7,968 nt of DNA. It comes from DASTYU01 sp035764655. GTDB lineage: Bacteria > Chloroflexota > Limnocylindria > Limnocylindrales > CSP1-4. The number at the start of each line of letters is the position of its first letter. Positions within the stretch are counted from its first letter, which is position 1. The notes under the pieces were generated by a model. The model was not told the DNA's origin. It made no database searches and saw only the letters and a program-made list of their open reading frames with translations. The stretch is from NCBI GenBank assembly GCA_035764655.1, contig DASTYU010000039.1, positions 1 to 7,968 of the forward strand, read 5' to 3'. The translations under genes and the position numbers were made by a program. Shown here piece after piece: positions 1 through 6,939 of the stretch.

Positions 1-8
1 ATCAATCG

Positions 9-1169
9 ATGCCCCCCGCGGAGCCAATCCCGACCGACCCCGCCACCGCGGCGACCGGCACTGCGCCCTACATCCAGTTGACCCAGGCGCGAGTGCCCCT
101 CGATGACGCAGCCGATGCGTTTGGCGTGCCGGATGCGAGCGGCCGCCTCCCGATCGTCATCCTGCCGAGCGCTCCGTACCGCATCCGCAACTCCCTGGTG
201 ATCGGCGGGCTCGTCCTCGCCGTCATCGGCCTGATCTTCGACCTGGAGCTCGCGCTGCGCGGGGGCATGGTGATCGCGGGCCTGCTGCTCGTGTTCCTCG
301 GCGTCTTCCAGTCATTCATCGTCAGGGTGCCCGAGGGCTCCAAGGCGATCCTCCTCAAGCGCGGCCGGATCGATCGAACGATCGGGCCGGGGAACCACAT
401 CATCCCGCCGTGGATCGCCGTGTCGCACCTCGTCACCACGCGCGAGATCCCGTTCGACGTCCCGGTCACCGAGGTCCCGACCCAGGAGGGCTTGCGCGTC
501 TCGATCGACGTCCTGCTGACGTTCGGGATCGTCCGCCCCGAGCAGTTCGTCTACGCGATCTCGGCGCCGGACTTCGACCAGGTCTGCCAGGCCGCGGGCC
601 AGGACGCCCTGAGGATGCTCATTCGCTCGACGAGCGCCGAGCACGTGCTCGACTTGGCCGGCTCCGAGTCTGCCCAGCTTGCCGAGGCGACGAACGCCTC
701 ACTGTCGGCGTACGGGGTCGAGGTCGTGCGGGTCGTTATCCTGCGCATCCGCCCGCCCGACGAGTTCATGCGCTCGATGGAGGGCCGCCGCATCGCGGCC
801 GTCCAGCGCGACGAGGAGGTCGAACGCCACGCCCTCGAACAGCGCCGTCAGGCGGACCGCGAGTCGCTCGAGCGGCAGCGCGTCGAGGCCCGCCGCGAGC
901 TGATCGAGCTCGAAGCCGCCAACGAGTCGCTCCGCCTGGAGCGGCTTCAGGAGCGCCTCGCGAGCTTCCCCGAAGCCTCCCGCTTCGACCTCGAGACCGC
1001 GCGGCTCGACGTTGCGCGTGCCCTTGCCGGGAACACCCGGGCGATGCTCCAGGTGGGCGCCGGCGGGGACATCGCCAGCGCGCTCGTCATGCGCGACCTG
1101 GCCGACGAGCCGGACGGCGCCGAACCTCCGACCGGGCGCGCCGCGGCACGGCGCACCCGGGGATCCTGA
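9..1169 (+). CDS. Membrane-anchored SPFH/band-7 domain (stomatin/prohibitin-like) protein
   Basis: A 386-residue protein. Residues 1-57 are a Pro/Ala-rich cytoplasmic-looking tail. Two closely spaced hydrophobic segments follow at about 62-80 and 85-105. The SPFH/band-7 domain runs from about 106 to 250, with typical features: VPEGSKAILLKRGR at 107-120, IGPGNHIIPPW around 125-135, and a DVLLTFGIVRPEQF strand. From about 251 to 340 a Glu/Arg-rich stretch is a predicted coiled coil, as in stomatins and flotillins. The segment near 348-375 (VGAGGDIASALVMRDL) resembles the C-terminal end of other bacterial SPFH proteins. The family forms large membrane-bound oligomers that organise membrane microdomains or act as protease partners; no client is evident here. 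The ATG at 9 is used, but the frame stays open to the window edge, so an earlier start is possible. No NfeD-type partner gene is adjacent within the window. The stop lies one base from the stop of the convergent transporter gene. Family assignment is firm, specific role unknown. Confidence 0.88.
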   Translation: MPPAEPIPTDPATAATGTAPYIQLTQARVPLDDAADAFGVPDASGRLPIVILPSAPYRIRNSLVIGGLVLAVIGLIFDLELALRGGMVIAGLLLVFLGVFQSFIVRVPEGSKAILLKRGRIDRTIGPGNHIIPPWIAVSHLVTTREIPFDVPVTEVPTQEGLRVSIDVLLTFGIVRPEQFVYAISAPDFDQVCQAAGQDALRMLIRSTSAEHVLDLAGSESAQLAEATNASLSAYGVEVVRVVILRIRPPDEFMRSMEGRRIAAVQRDEEVERHALEQRRQADRESLERQRVEARRELIELEAANESLRLERLQERLASFPEASRFDLETARLDVARALAGNTRAMLQVGAGGDIASALVMRDLADEPDGAEPPTGRAAARRTRGS

Positions 1170-1170
1170 C

Positions 1171-3345
1171 TCAGCTCGACCCGGGCTCCGTCGCCGGGGT
1201 CAGCTCGGCCGGCGGCGCAGCCGCCTCGAGGCGCAGCCCGGGTGTCCCGGGCTCGGCGTCCGGGTTCGTCGCAAAGGCGCGGGGCACGGTCCGCCATGTC
1301 GCCGCGATCACACCGAGGAACGGGACCGCGAGGAACATGCCCAGGACGCCGGCCACGGCGCTGCCGGCGGGGATCGCCATCAGCACCACCGCGGGGTGCA
1401 GGTTCACTGCCCGGCTGTAGACGAGCGGCGCCACGAAGTTGCCCTGCACGACATTGATGACGATCGTGTAGACGGCCATGATCGCCACGTCCTGCGTGCT
1501 CCCGACCGCCACGGCAACCAGGAACGCCAGCCCCGTCACGATGAAGCTTCCGATGTACGGGATGAACCCGCCGAAGAAGGCGAGGACCGCGAGGGGCAGG
1601 GCGAGCGGCAGGCCCAGCACCACCATGATGATGTACTGCGTCACGGCCCCGAACAGCGAGATCGCGCCGGTGCCGACCATGTACCCGCTCAGCACGCCGA
1701 GCGCCCGGTTCGCCGCAGCGTCGACTTCTCCCGAGCGATCCGGACGGATCCGCCCCTGGAGGCGCCGCCAAAACTTCTCGCCATCGAGCAGGAAGTAGAA
1801 GCACAGCAGGCCGGAGAGGATGAGGATCACGGCGAGCGTCGCGAGGCTCGAGACGGCCCCCGAGATCGCTGCGACGAAGCCGGCTCCGTAACTGCTCGCG
1901 GCCTCCACGAGCGGGCCGAGCATCCCGCCGGCCGCGTCATTCGCGGTCTCGGCGCCGCTGGTCACGGTTGTGGCGATCTGGGCACCCTGGTCGACAAGGG
2001 ACAGCGCGGCCAACACAACGATGACCAGCACGAGCAAGAACGCCCCGCCGGTCGCGAGCGCCGCGGAAGGCCCGCGCCGCCAACCTCGGCGGACGAGTGC
2101 CAGGACCATCGGCCGGAACGTGGCGGCGAAGACGACCCCCAGAACGACCGAGATCGCCACCGTCGGGACCAGCAGGAGGATCTGGAGGCCGAGGTAGACG
2201 ACGGCGAAGAGGACCAGCAGGCGCCAGCTCCACTGGGCAAGGCGGTCCAGCCACCCCGGGACCAGGGCCGGTGGCTCATATTCCGGGCCGGGATCGAGGA
2301 TCGTCACCACCGCGCCCGCGACCGCCAGCACCATGGCCACCAGCGGGATCGCGGCGAACAGCCCGAGGATCCCGCCAAGCGCGGCGCCGGCGGGCAGCGC
2401 CACGAGCACCAGGGCCGGGTGGATGTTGACGGTCTTCCCGTAGACGATCGGGCTCAGAAGGTTGCCCTGGATCAGGTTCATGATCGTGATCAGGACGAGC
2501 AGAATGATGACGTCTCGTGGGCCATTCGATGCCAGTGTCACCAGCACCAGAACCGTCGTGGTGATGAATCCGCCGACATATGGGATGAACCCGCCAAAGA
2601 AGACCAGGACGGCCAGTGGCGCCGCGAGTGGAACGCCGAGCAGCCACAGGAACACGAAGTCGCTGATGGCGTCCGTGGCGGCGAGGATCGCCGTCCCGCG
2701 CAGGTAGCCGCCGACTCGATCCAGCGCGTCGTTGCCCGCCGACCAGATCCGTTCGCGCGCCCTGCCGGCCGTCGCCTGGAACGCCCAGCCCCACGCCTTG
2801 TCTCCGTCCTGCAGGAAGAAGAACGTGAGGAAGAGAGCGAGGATGCCGATCGTCGCTGCGTTCGCCAGGGCACCAACGATCGCCGCCGCGGCAGCGCCGA
2901 TCGCTGCCTCGATCTGGGTGGATGCATCGCCGATTGCCTGAACGGTCTCGGGCGGGATCGATGCGTCGGCAAGCGCGCCTTGGACATCGGCCACGCCGTC
3001 GCGGACCCACGCGGAGACGTCCGGGAGATATGGCACGAATGCGAGGGTGATGAGGAGCAACGTGCCGAGCACGACGATCAGCGCGCCCGCCGTCACGGCG
3101 GCCGCCGCCGCGGTCCGTGACCAACCGCGATTGCGCAGGCCGAGCACGAACGGCGCGAACGTGGCTGCCACGATCACGGAGATCAGCACCGACGCCGTGA
3201 CGACCGACAAGGCGGTCGCCACGGCGATCAGCACGGCTGCCAGGAGCACCGACACCACGATCCGCCACGAGATCGCCGCAGCATTGCGCAGCCACGGCGG
3301 GACGACATCCCAGGTCGGCGGCGAAGGCGTCTTCGTGACCGTCAC
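1171..3345 (-). CDS. Double-length AI-2E family (PerM/TqsA-type) transporter with two tandem family domains
   Basis: A 724-residue polytopic membrane protein; usual AI-2E family members are about 350 residues. It is two family domains end to end. Landmarks recur exactly 341 residues apart: FLQDGDK at 177 and FLLDGEK at 518; FFGGFIPYVG at 249 and FFGGFIPYIG at 590; NLIQGN at 290 and NVVQGN at 631, each followed by a PIVY/PLVY...NIHP/NLHP motif. The RGW motif before each large loop is at 73-75 and 420-422. A hydrophilic linker at about 351-368 separates the halves, and the C-terminal ~35 residues are Pro/Ala-rich. The family includes E. coli TqsA, implicated in autoinducer-2 export, and members reported as Na+(Li+)/H+ antiporters; the substrate here cannot be read from sequence. 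The start is GTG, overlapping the channel gene's stop (GTGA), with an AGGGGGGA Shine-Dalgarno-like sequence 8 bases upstream, so translation is probably coupled. It is the last gene of a three-gene operon. Confidence 0.9.
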   Translation of the reverse strand: MTVTKTPSPPTWDVVPPWLRNAAAISWRIVVSVLLAAVLIAVATALSVVTASVLISVIVAATFAPFVLGLRNRGWSRTAAAAAVTAGALIVVLGTLLLITLAFVPYLPDVSAWVRDGVADVQGALADASIPPETVQAIGDASTQIEAAIGAAAAAIVGALANAATIGILALFLTFFFLQDGDKAWGWAFQATAGRARERIWSAGNDALDRVGGYLRGTAILAATDAISDFVFLWLLGVPLAAPLAVLVFFGGFIPYVGGFITTTVLVLVTLASNGPRDVIILLVLITIMNLIQGNLLSPIVYGKTVNIHPALVLVALPAGAALGGILGLFAAIPLVAMVLAVAGAVVTILDPGPEYEPPALVPGWLDRLAQWSWRLLVLFAVVYLGLQILLLVPTVAISVVLGVVFAATFRPMVLALVRRGWRRGPSAALATGGAFLLVLVIVVLAALSLVDQGAQIATTVTSGAETANDAAGGMLGPLVEAASSYGAGFVAAISGAVSSLATLAVILILSGLLCFYFLLDGEKFWRRLQGRIRPDRSGEVDAAANRALGVLSGYMVGTGAISLFGAVTQYIIMVVLGLPLALPLAVLAFFGGFIPYIGSFIVTGLAFLVAVAVGSTQDVAIMAVYTIVINVVQGNFVAPLVYSRAVNLHPAVVLMAIPAGSAVAGVLGMFLAVPFLGVIAATWRTVPRAFATNPDAEPGTPGLRLEAAAPPAELTPATEPGSS
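1178..1201. terminator. Possible hairpin at the convergent gene ends
   Basis: The arms GACCCGG (1178-1184) and CCGGGGTC (1194-1201) can pair around a 9-base loop with one bulged G. It lies nine bases beyond the SPFH stop and inside the last codons of the convergent transporter gene. There is no U-tract on either strand, so it is not a canonical intrinsic terminator. It is flanked by an 8-base direct repeat, TCAGCTCG, at 1171-1178 and 1200-1207. In a sequence this GC-rich it could be chance. Confidence 0.2.
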
Positions 3346-3842
3346 GACGCTCGTCCCCCCTGTTGTTCGATCCGCTCCAGCCGCTCGACGAGCTCGGCGA
3401 GACGAGCCTCGAGCCGCTCACGGTGAGCCGCCTCGTCAGCATCAGACACCGCCCGCCGCTCGGCCTGGCGCGCTTCGACGAAGGCCGACGTGATGAACGC
3501 CGTCAGGATGCTGAGCGAGGCGATGGAAACGAGCATGATCCCTGCGCCGACGGCCCGCCCGACCGGGTCGGTCGGCGTCGCGTCTCCATAGCCGACCGTG
3601 GTGATCGTCTGGAGCACGTACCAGAAGGCGCGCCATGGATCGGGGTAGTCCTTCGGGTCGAGCAGCCAGATGAGCGTCCCCCCGATGAGCATCGCGCTGA
3701 TGTACGCCGCAATGATCACGCGGATCGCCTTGCGCACCGAGGACGGGTGCATGGCGAAGCTGTTCCAGGCGCGAGCCACCGGCACTCGTCCCCGTACCGG
3801 CCGCAGTTCGGGCGCGGTCCCGTCGCGGTTGTCGGCTGTCAT
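3342..3842 (-). CDS. Two-transmembrane potassium channel (KcsA-like pore, ion channel family) with C-terminal coiled coil
   Basis: A 166-residue protein with one pore module. A polar N-terminus (1-38) is followed by TM1 at about 39-61, a pore helix at about 70-80, the K+ selectivity filter TVGYGD at 82-87, and TM2 at about 93-120. The C-terminus (122-160) is highly charged. It has a clean heptad series, L144, L148, L151, L155 and I158 (spacing 4-3-4-3), which predicts a coiled coil that could hold the tetramer together. No RCK/TrkA-N or cyclic-nucleotide-binding domain is present, so gating by ligand is not evident. By family knowledge it should form a homotetrameric K+-selective channel in the cytoplasmic membrane. 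The ATG overlaps the stop of the upstream phosphodiesterase gene (ATGA), and its own stop overlaps the transporter's GTG (GTGA), so it sits in the middle of a coupled operon. M31 is a possible internal start but would break the coupling. Confidence 0.9.
   Translation of the reverse strand: MTADNRDGTAPELRPVRGRVPVARAWNSFAMHPSSVRKAIRVIIAAYISAMLIGGTLIWLLDPKDYPDPWRAFWYVLQTITTVGYGDATPTDPVGRAVGAGIMLVSIASLSILTAFITSAFVEARQAERRAVSDADEAAHRERLEARLAELVERLERIEQQGGRAS
3354..3361 (-). promoter_or_regulatory. Ribosome binding site for the AI-2E transporter
   Basis: On the minus strand this reads AGGGGGGA, eight bases before the GTG at 3345. It lies inside the last codons of the K+ channel gene. It supports the GTG start that overlaps the channel's TGA by four bases. 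Confidence 0.5.
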
Positions 3843-5980
3843 CGGCTTGCGGCGACGGGTTCAGTGGCCGTCCGCGTCGCGGCCCGACTCGTTGATTCGG
3901 GACCCTTGCCGAGTCTGATGCCGATCGACTCGAGCCAGCGTCGGATGTTGCGGTACACCGCGGGGGCGCCGAGCGGCACATCCTCGTCGAGCGTCCAGTC
4001 CGAGGGATGCAGGATGAACGGCTCGGTCTGCGGCCCGCCCAGTCCACCGTGCGAGCCGATCAGCTCCTCGAAGGCGGCCACCTCGCCCATGACGGGGTCG
4101 TACTGGCTGAGCAGCAGCAGGTCCGGGGCGTGGGTCATCGCGTCCTCGCGGGTGAGGCTCATGATCGTGTGCGGACCGAAGATCTCGGTGGGGTCCTCGC
4201 CTTCGACCCGGTTCTCCTCGAGGTAGCGCAGCCCGCGCGGCCCCAACGCGACCGGCCCGTGGATCGACGAACGGACCATCAGCAGCCCGACGCCCGGGTG
4301 CTCGGCCAGCTTGCCGACCAGGCCCGGGTGGAGCTCCTCGAGCTCTTCGAGGGTCAGCCGATGATCGTGCCCGGTGAAGTAGACCAGGCCGAGGTTGCCC
4401 GAGCCGACCACCGCGATCGTCGATTCGTCGGCCGGCGGCGGAACATCCTCCTCGTCGAGGTCCACGACCCCGTCGCGGGTCTTGTTGGCAAACGCCGCGC
4501 GGGCGACGCTTGGGCCGACACCACGGCTCTGGGTGATCTCGGACAGGAACGCGTTGACGAACGTCGAACCCTCCGCCTTCGTCGTGGTCTGGACGACCGT
4601 GGCGCGACCGCCCATCAGGTCGCGTACGACCTCGCCGAGGCTCTGCCCGTAGCGCTGCTTGAACGTCAGGCCGAGGCTCTGCCCGTGGTCCGACAGGATG
4701 ACGAAGCGGTACGGCCGCGGCGAATCCTCGGCCGCCTTGGCGAGCGTGCCGATCGCCCGGTCCACGCCGTCGAGCGCCTCGAACGATTCCACTCGTTCGG
4801 GGCCGCAGTGGTGGGCCAGTTCGTCGTAGTCGGTGAAGTCCGCGTAGATCACGTTGGCCCCGCGGTACATCTCCTCGATGATCAGCGACACGTTCACGTC
4901 CCGGAGCAGGACGTTGCTGGCAGCGCGCATGCCCGCGTACTTCATGCCGCGGTGCATCTGCGGCTGGACGCCCGAGCGGTGCGTGCGGCGGGCCTGGTAG
5001 CGCTCCTTGATGAACTCGCCCATGAACAGGGTGAACGAGCGGAGGTAGCCACTGGGGCTGAGGAAGAAGCCCAGGAACGCCTTGCTGTCGCCGATGCCCT
5101 GCGACTCGTCCTTGATCGCCGCGGTGGTGATGTAGGCCCGCGTCGCGTCACCCGTCACGAGGTTGCAGATGCTCACGCCGTTGTTCGACAGCAGGCCCTC
5201 GCCGTTCGACAGCCGGCGGACGATCTCGGCGGCGTCGACGGGGCTGCTCGACACCATCAGCTTCTGCCGGTCGCGTTCGTACCAGCGGAACGCGGGGATC
5301 CCGTCGTTGGTTCCGTGCAGGATGCCGGCCTGGCTGGCCGACGTCATCGACGGCAGGATCGCCTCCCACTTCGAGAGCCTGTGGCTGCCACTGCGGATCC
5401 AGCTGGCCATGTTGTTGACGGAGCCCGCACGGACGCGCCCGGCGAGGATGGGATGGGCGAGACCGTCGATCTGGACGATGACCACACCCGGCTGGTCGGT
5501 CTTCGCCGCTCCGCCGGTCGACAGCAGGTTCTGGACCAGCAGCCCGAAGTACGACCCGCCGGTGTCGACGCCGAGGATCGCCGTCAGCGTCGTGTTCACC
5601 GCCGCATAGATGAACGAGCCGATCAGCGCGGTGAGGAAGCCGTTGACCTCGACCCCGGGCGCGATCGGTGCGACGACGAGGAACACCAGGACCTGGAGGA
5701 GGATGACCGCGATCCCGGTGAGGACCAGCGAACGCGGTGCGACGAGCGTGAGGAGCAGCGGCCGCACCAGGACGTTGAACAGGCCGATGAACGCAACGGC
5801 GAAGGCGGCGTCGAGCCAGCGCGTGACCGTGATGCCCGGCAGGATCCATGCCGTCGCCATGAAGGCGATCGTGGAGACGAGGAGGGTGATGAGGATCCGC
5901 TTGGTGAGGGCCCACGGCCCGCCACGCCAGTTCCACAGGATCCGGACCTGCGTCCGATAGAGATCGAGGATGGACCCCAC
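3839..5980 (-). CDS. Membrane-anchored alkaline-phosphatase-superfamily phosphodiesterase fused to an N-terminal phage-holin-like (YvlD-type) domain
   Basis: A 713-residue protein in two parts. Residues 26-137 carry four predicted transmembrane segments (about 26-46, 55-75, 83-107 and 113-137) resembling the phage holin family 4 / YvlD membrane domain. Residues about 165-690 form an alkaline-phosphatase-superfamily (type I phosphodiesterase/nucleotide pyrophosphatase-like) domain. Its catalytic set looks complete: D172 (VQIDGL), nucleophile T213 (LPSMTSAS), D386 and H390 (DYDELAHHCGP), D431 and H432 (ILSDHGQS), and H644 (GSHGG). The two-zinc hydrolysis chemistry follows from the superfamily; the substrate is unknown. 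Four helices plus a basic N-terminus (R9, R13, R19, K27, R28) place the catalytic domain on the cytoplasmic side by the positive-inside rule. The GTG start at 5980 is chosen because a GGGGAGG site lies 10 bases upstream and the N-terminal residues lead directly into the membrane domain. It is the first gene of the three-gene operon; its TGA overlaps the channel's ATG. A similar fusion is, as I recall, seen in other high-GC bacteria. Confidence 0.85.
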   Translation of the reverse strand: MGSILDLYRTQVRILWNWRGGPWALTKRILITLLVSTIAFMATAWILPGITVTRWLDAAFAVAFIGLFNVLVRPLLLTLVAPRSLVLTGIAVILLQVLVFLVVAPIAPGVEVNGFLTALIGSFIYAAVNTTLTAILGVDTGGSYFGLLVQNLLSTGGAAKTDQPGVVIVQIDGLAHPILAGRVRAGSVNNMASWIRSGSHRLSKWEAILPSMTSASQAGILHGTNDGIPAFRWYERDRQKLMVSSSPVDAAEIVRRLSNGEGLLSNNGVSICNLVTGDATRAYITTAAIKDESQGIGDSKAFLGFFLSPSGYLRSFTLFMGEFIKERYQARRTHRSGVQPQMHRGMKYAGMRAASNVLLRDVNVSLIIEEMYRGANVIYADFTDYDELAHHCGPERVESFEALDGVDRAIGTLAKAAEDSPRPYRFVILSDHGQSLGLTFKQRYGQSLGEVVRDLMGGRATVVQTTTKAEGSTFVNAFLSEITQSRGVGPSVARAAFANKTRDGVVDLDEEDVPPPADESTIAVVGSGNLGLVYFTGHDHRLTLEELEELHPGLVGKLAEHPGVGLLMVRSSIHGPVALGPRGLRYLEENRVEGEDPTEIFGPHTIMSLTREDAMTHAPDLLLLSQYDPVMGEVAAFEELIGSHGGLGGPQTEPFILHPSDWTLDEDVPLGAPAVYRNIRRWLESIGIRLGKGPESTSRAATRTATEPVAASR

Positions 5981-6075
5981 GGCGCTTCAACCTCCCCTTC
6001 ACGGTGACGGAACGGAAGGATTGACGATCAGTGCGCCGAAGTCTAGGTCCGAATTGGGTGAGGCGGGTTTCCGGT
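5981..6075 (-). other. Intergenic region between the two minus-strand operons
   Basis: These 95 bases separate the sdhD-like stop from the phosphodiesterase GTG, and form the longest gene-free stretch in the window. It is visibly less GC-rich than the genes, especially 6019-6060. It should hold the promoter of the downstream operon if that operon has its own. A weak -10-like TAGACT can be read on the minus strand at 6045-6040, but no acceptable -35 lies 16-19 bases upstream. I see no hairpin plus U-tract terminator, so read-through from the upstream operon is possible. Confidence 0.4.
5991..5997 (-). promoter_or_regulatory. Ribosome binding site deciding the GTG start of the phosphodiesterase
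   Basis: The minus strand reads GGGGAGG, 10 bases before the GTG at 5980. It is the best Shine-Dalgarno match in the region and supports the GTG rather than a downstream ATG, the next methionine being well inside the first membrane helix. Confidence 0.6.
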
Positions 6076-6537
6076 TCAGGCTGGGGCGGTGAGGAGCGCG
6101 ATGATCAGCCAGAGTCCGTACCCGATCGCAACGATGCCGGCGAACGCCAGGCCGATCGAGACCCGTCGGAGGGCCGCCTCGCCCAGGACGTCGACCAGGG
6201 AAGACCGGAGGCCGAGGCACACGTGGACGATGACCGACCCGAGCAGCATCACCTCGATGACCGCCGCCAGCGGTTGGCGCAGGTAATCGACGACGTTCGC
6301 GTAGTCGCGCAGCCCATCGGGGGCGAGGAAATGCTGTGCCACAAGATGCACGGCCAGCACTCCGACCAGCATGGCTCCCGTGAGGGCCTGGAGCAGCCAC
6401 AGGCGCCCGGCCCGGGAGCGCGCCCCGGCACCCAGACCCGCTCGAGAAGACGTGTCCGACGCGGGCGGGACATAGCCGGGCTCGACGGCGTCCGGCCGTC
6501 CCAGGAAGCGCCGACCCGGCTGCACCTGTTCGCTCAT
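6076..6537 (-). CDS. sdhD: Succinate dehydrogenase/fumarate reductase membrane anchor, SdhD-like
   Basis: A 153-residue protein with a disordered Pro/Ser/Arg-rich N-terminus (1-44) and three predicted membrane helices at about 46-70, 89-112 and 126-149. Helix 1 carries H64 and H69 (VHLVAQHF). Helix 2 carries H105 followed by a GLR turn (VHVCLGLR, 104-111), the His-x4-Gly-x-Arg pattern common in Sdh anchor subunits. H64 and H105 are the likely b-haem ligands (inference from position). The protein would form, with the SdhC-like subunit, the quinone-reacting membrane domain that holds the iron-sulfur subunit at the cytoplasmic face. Its ATG overlaps the sdhC stop (ATGA), which fixes the start despite the lack of a clear Shine-Dalgarno sequence. 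It is the last gene of the operon. Assignment to C or D type rests on order and weak motifs; the Sdh-anchor family itself is well supported by context. Confidence 0.8.
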   Translation of the reverse strand: MSEQVQPGRRFLGRPDAVEPGYVPPASDTSSRAGLGAGARSRAGRLWLLQALTGAMLVGVLAVHLVAQHFLAPDGLRDYANVVDYLRQPLAAVIEVMLLGSVIVHVCLGLRSSLVDVLGEAALRRVSIGLAFAGIVAIGYGLWLIIALLTAPA

Positions 6538-6938
6538 GTAAGGATCGCCCAGCCAGCGAGCGCGCTCAGGACCGTGGAGACGACGAGCACGACCACGATC
6601 AGCGCGGTGGTATGGCGTGCGCCGTAGCCGAACGTCAGGGCGGCGACCCGCAGGCCGTTCAGGCCATGGAACACGACCGCTGCGATGAGCAGGACGTCTC
6701 CGACCAGGAACGGCCGCGATCCGAAGATCCCCAGCAGGCGATCCCAGCCGCTCGGCCCGTCGAGGAGCTGGCTCAGCACGACGAGATGGAGGATGAGGTA
6801 CAGGACGAGGATGTGACCGGTGAGCCGGTTGAGCGCGAACGCGAGCCAGCCCGGATCTCGCCAGCGCGGCTCGAGCCAGTAGGCGAGCCGGCGGAGCAGC
6901 CCCGGCGACCGGACCGTGACGGCCTGCGGCGCTGCCAT
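6534..6938 (-). CDS. sdhC: Succinate dehydrogenase/fumarate reductase cytochrome b subunit, SdhC-like
   Basis: A 134-residue protein with three predicted membrane helices at about 33-58, 77-100 and 110-132. SdhC hallmarks are present: NRLTGHIL at 37-44, corresponding to the quinone-site Ser/Thr and Arg motif of SdhC; H51 in helix 1; and HGLNGLR at 91-97 in helix 2, the signature b-haem-ligand region. It should form the quinone-binding membrane domain together with the following SdhD-like protein. The start is the ATG at 6938. The same frame is open much further upstream, but that stretch is antisense to nothing and simply runs out of frame through the iron-sulfur gene. The chosen start gives a normal subunit length and lies one base after the iron-sulfur gene's TGA (TGATATG). 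Its stop overlaps the next ATG by four bases. Confidence 0.85.
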   Translation of the reverse strand: MAAPQAVTVRSPGLLRRLAYWLEPRWRDPGWLAFALNRLTGHILVLYLILHLVVLSQLLDGPSGWDRLLGIFGSRPFLVGDVLLIAAVVFHGLNGLRVAALTFGYGARHTTALIVVVLVVSTVLSALAGWAILT

Positions 6939-6939
6939 A

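Noticed and set aside
1012..3120. A 702-codon open frame on the plus strand opposite the AI-2E transporter
   Set aside because: Its product is almost all Arg, Asp, Glu, Gly and His with no recognisable domain. It mirrors the codon bias of the real transmembrane gene on the other strand, which has clear family motifs.
3839..5980. Interpreting the holin-like domain as sign of a prophage
   Set aside because: No other phage gene is present. The membrane domain is fused to a metabolic-type hydrolase, and this holin-labelled family is common in ordinary bacterial chromosomes.
4007..6007. A 666-codon open frame on the plus strand opposite the phosphodiesterase
   Set aside because: Low-complexity Arg/Asp/Glu/Val/Leu-rich translation with no motif. 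The minus strand carries a complete catalytic site and membrane domain, so this is a GC-bias shadow.
6021..6049. A plus-strand promoter-like TTGACG with a TAGGTC 17 bases downstream
   Set aside because: The -10 match is poor (lacks the final T and central A/T bases), and no plus-strand gene follows it.
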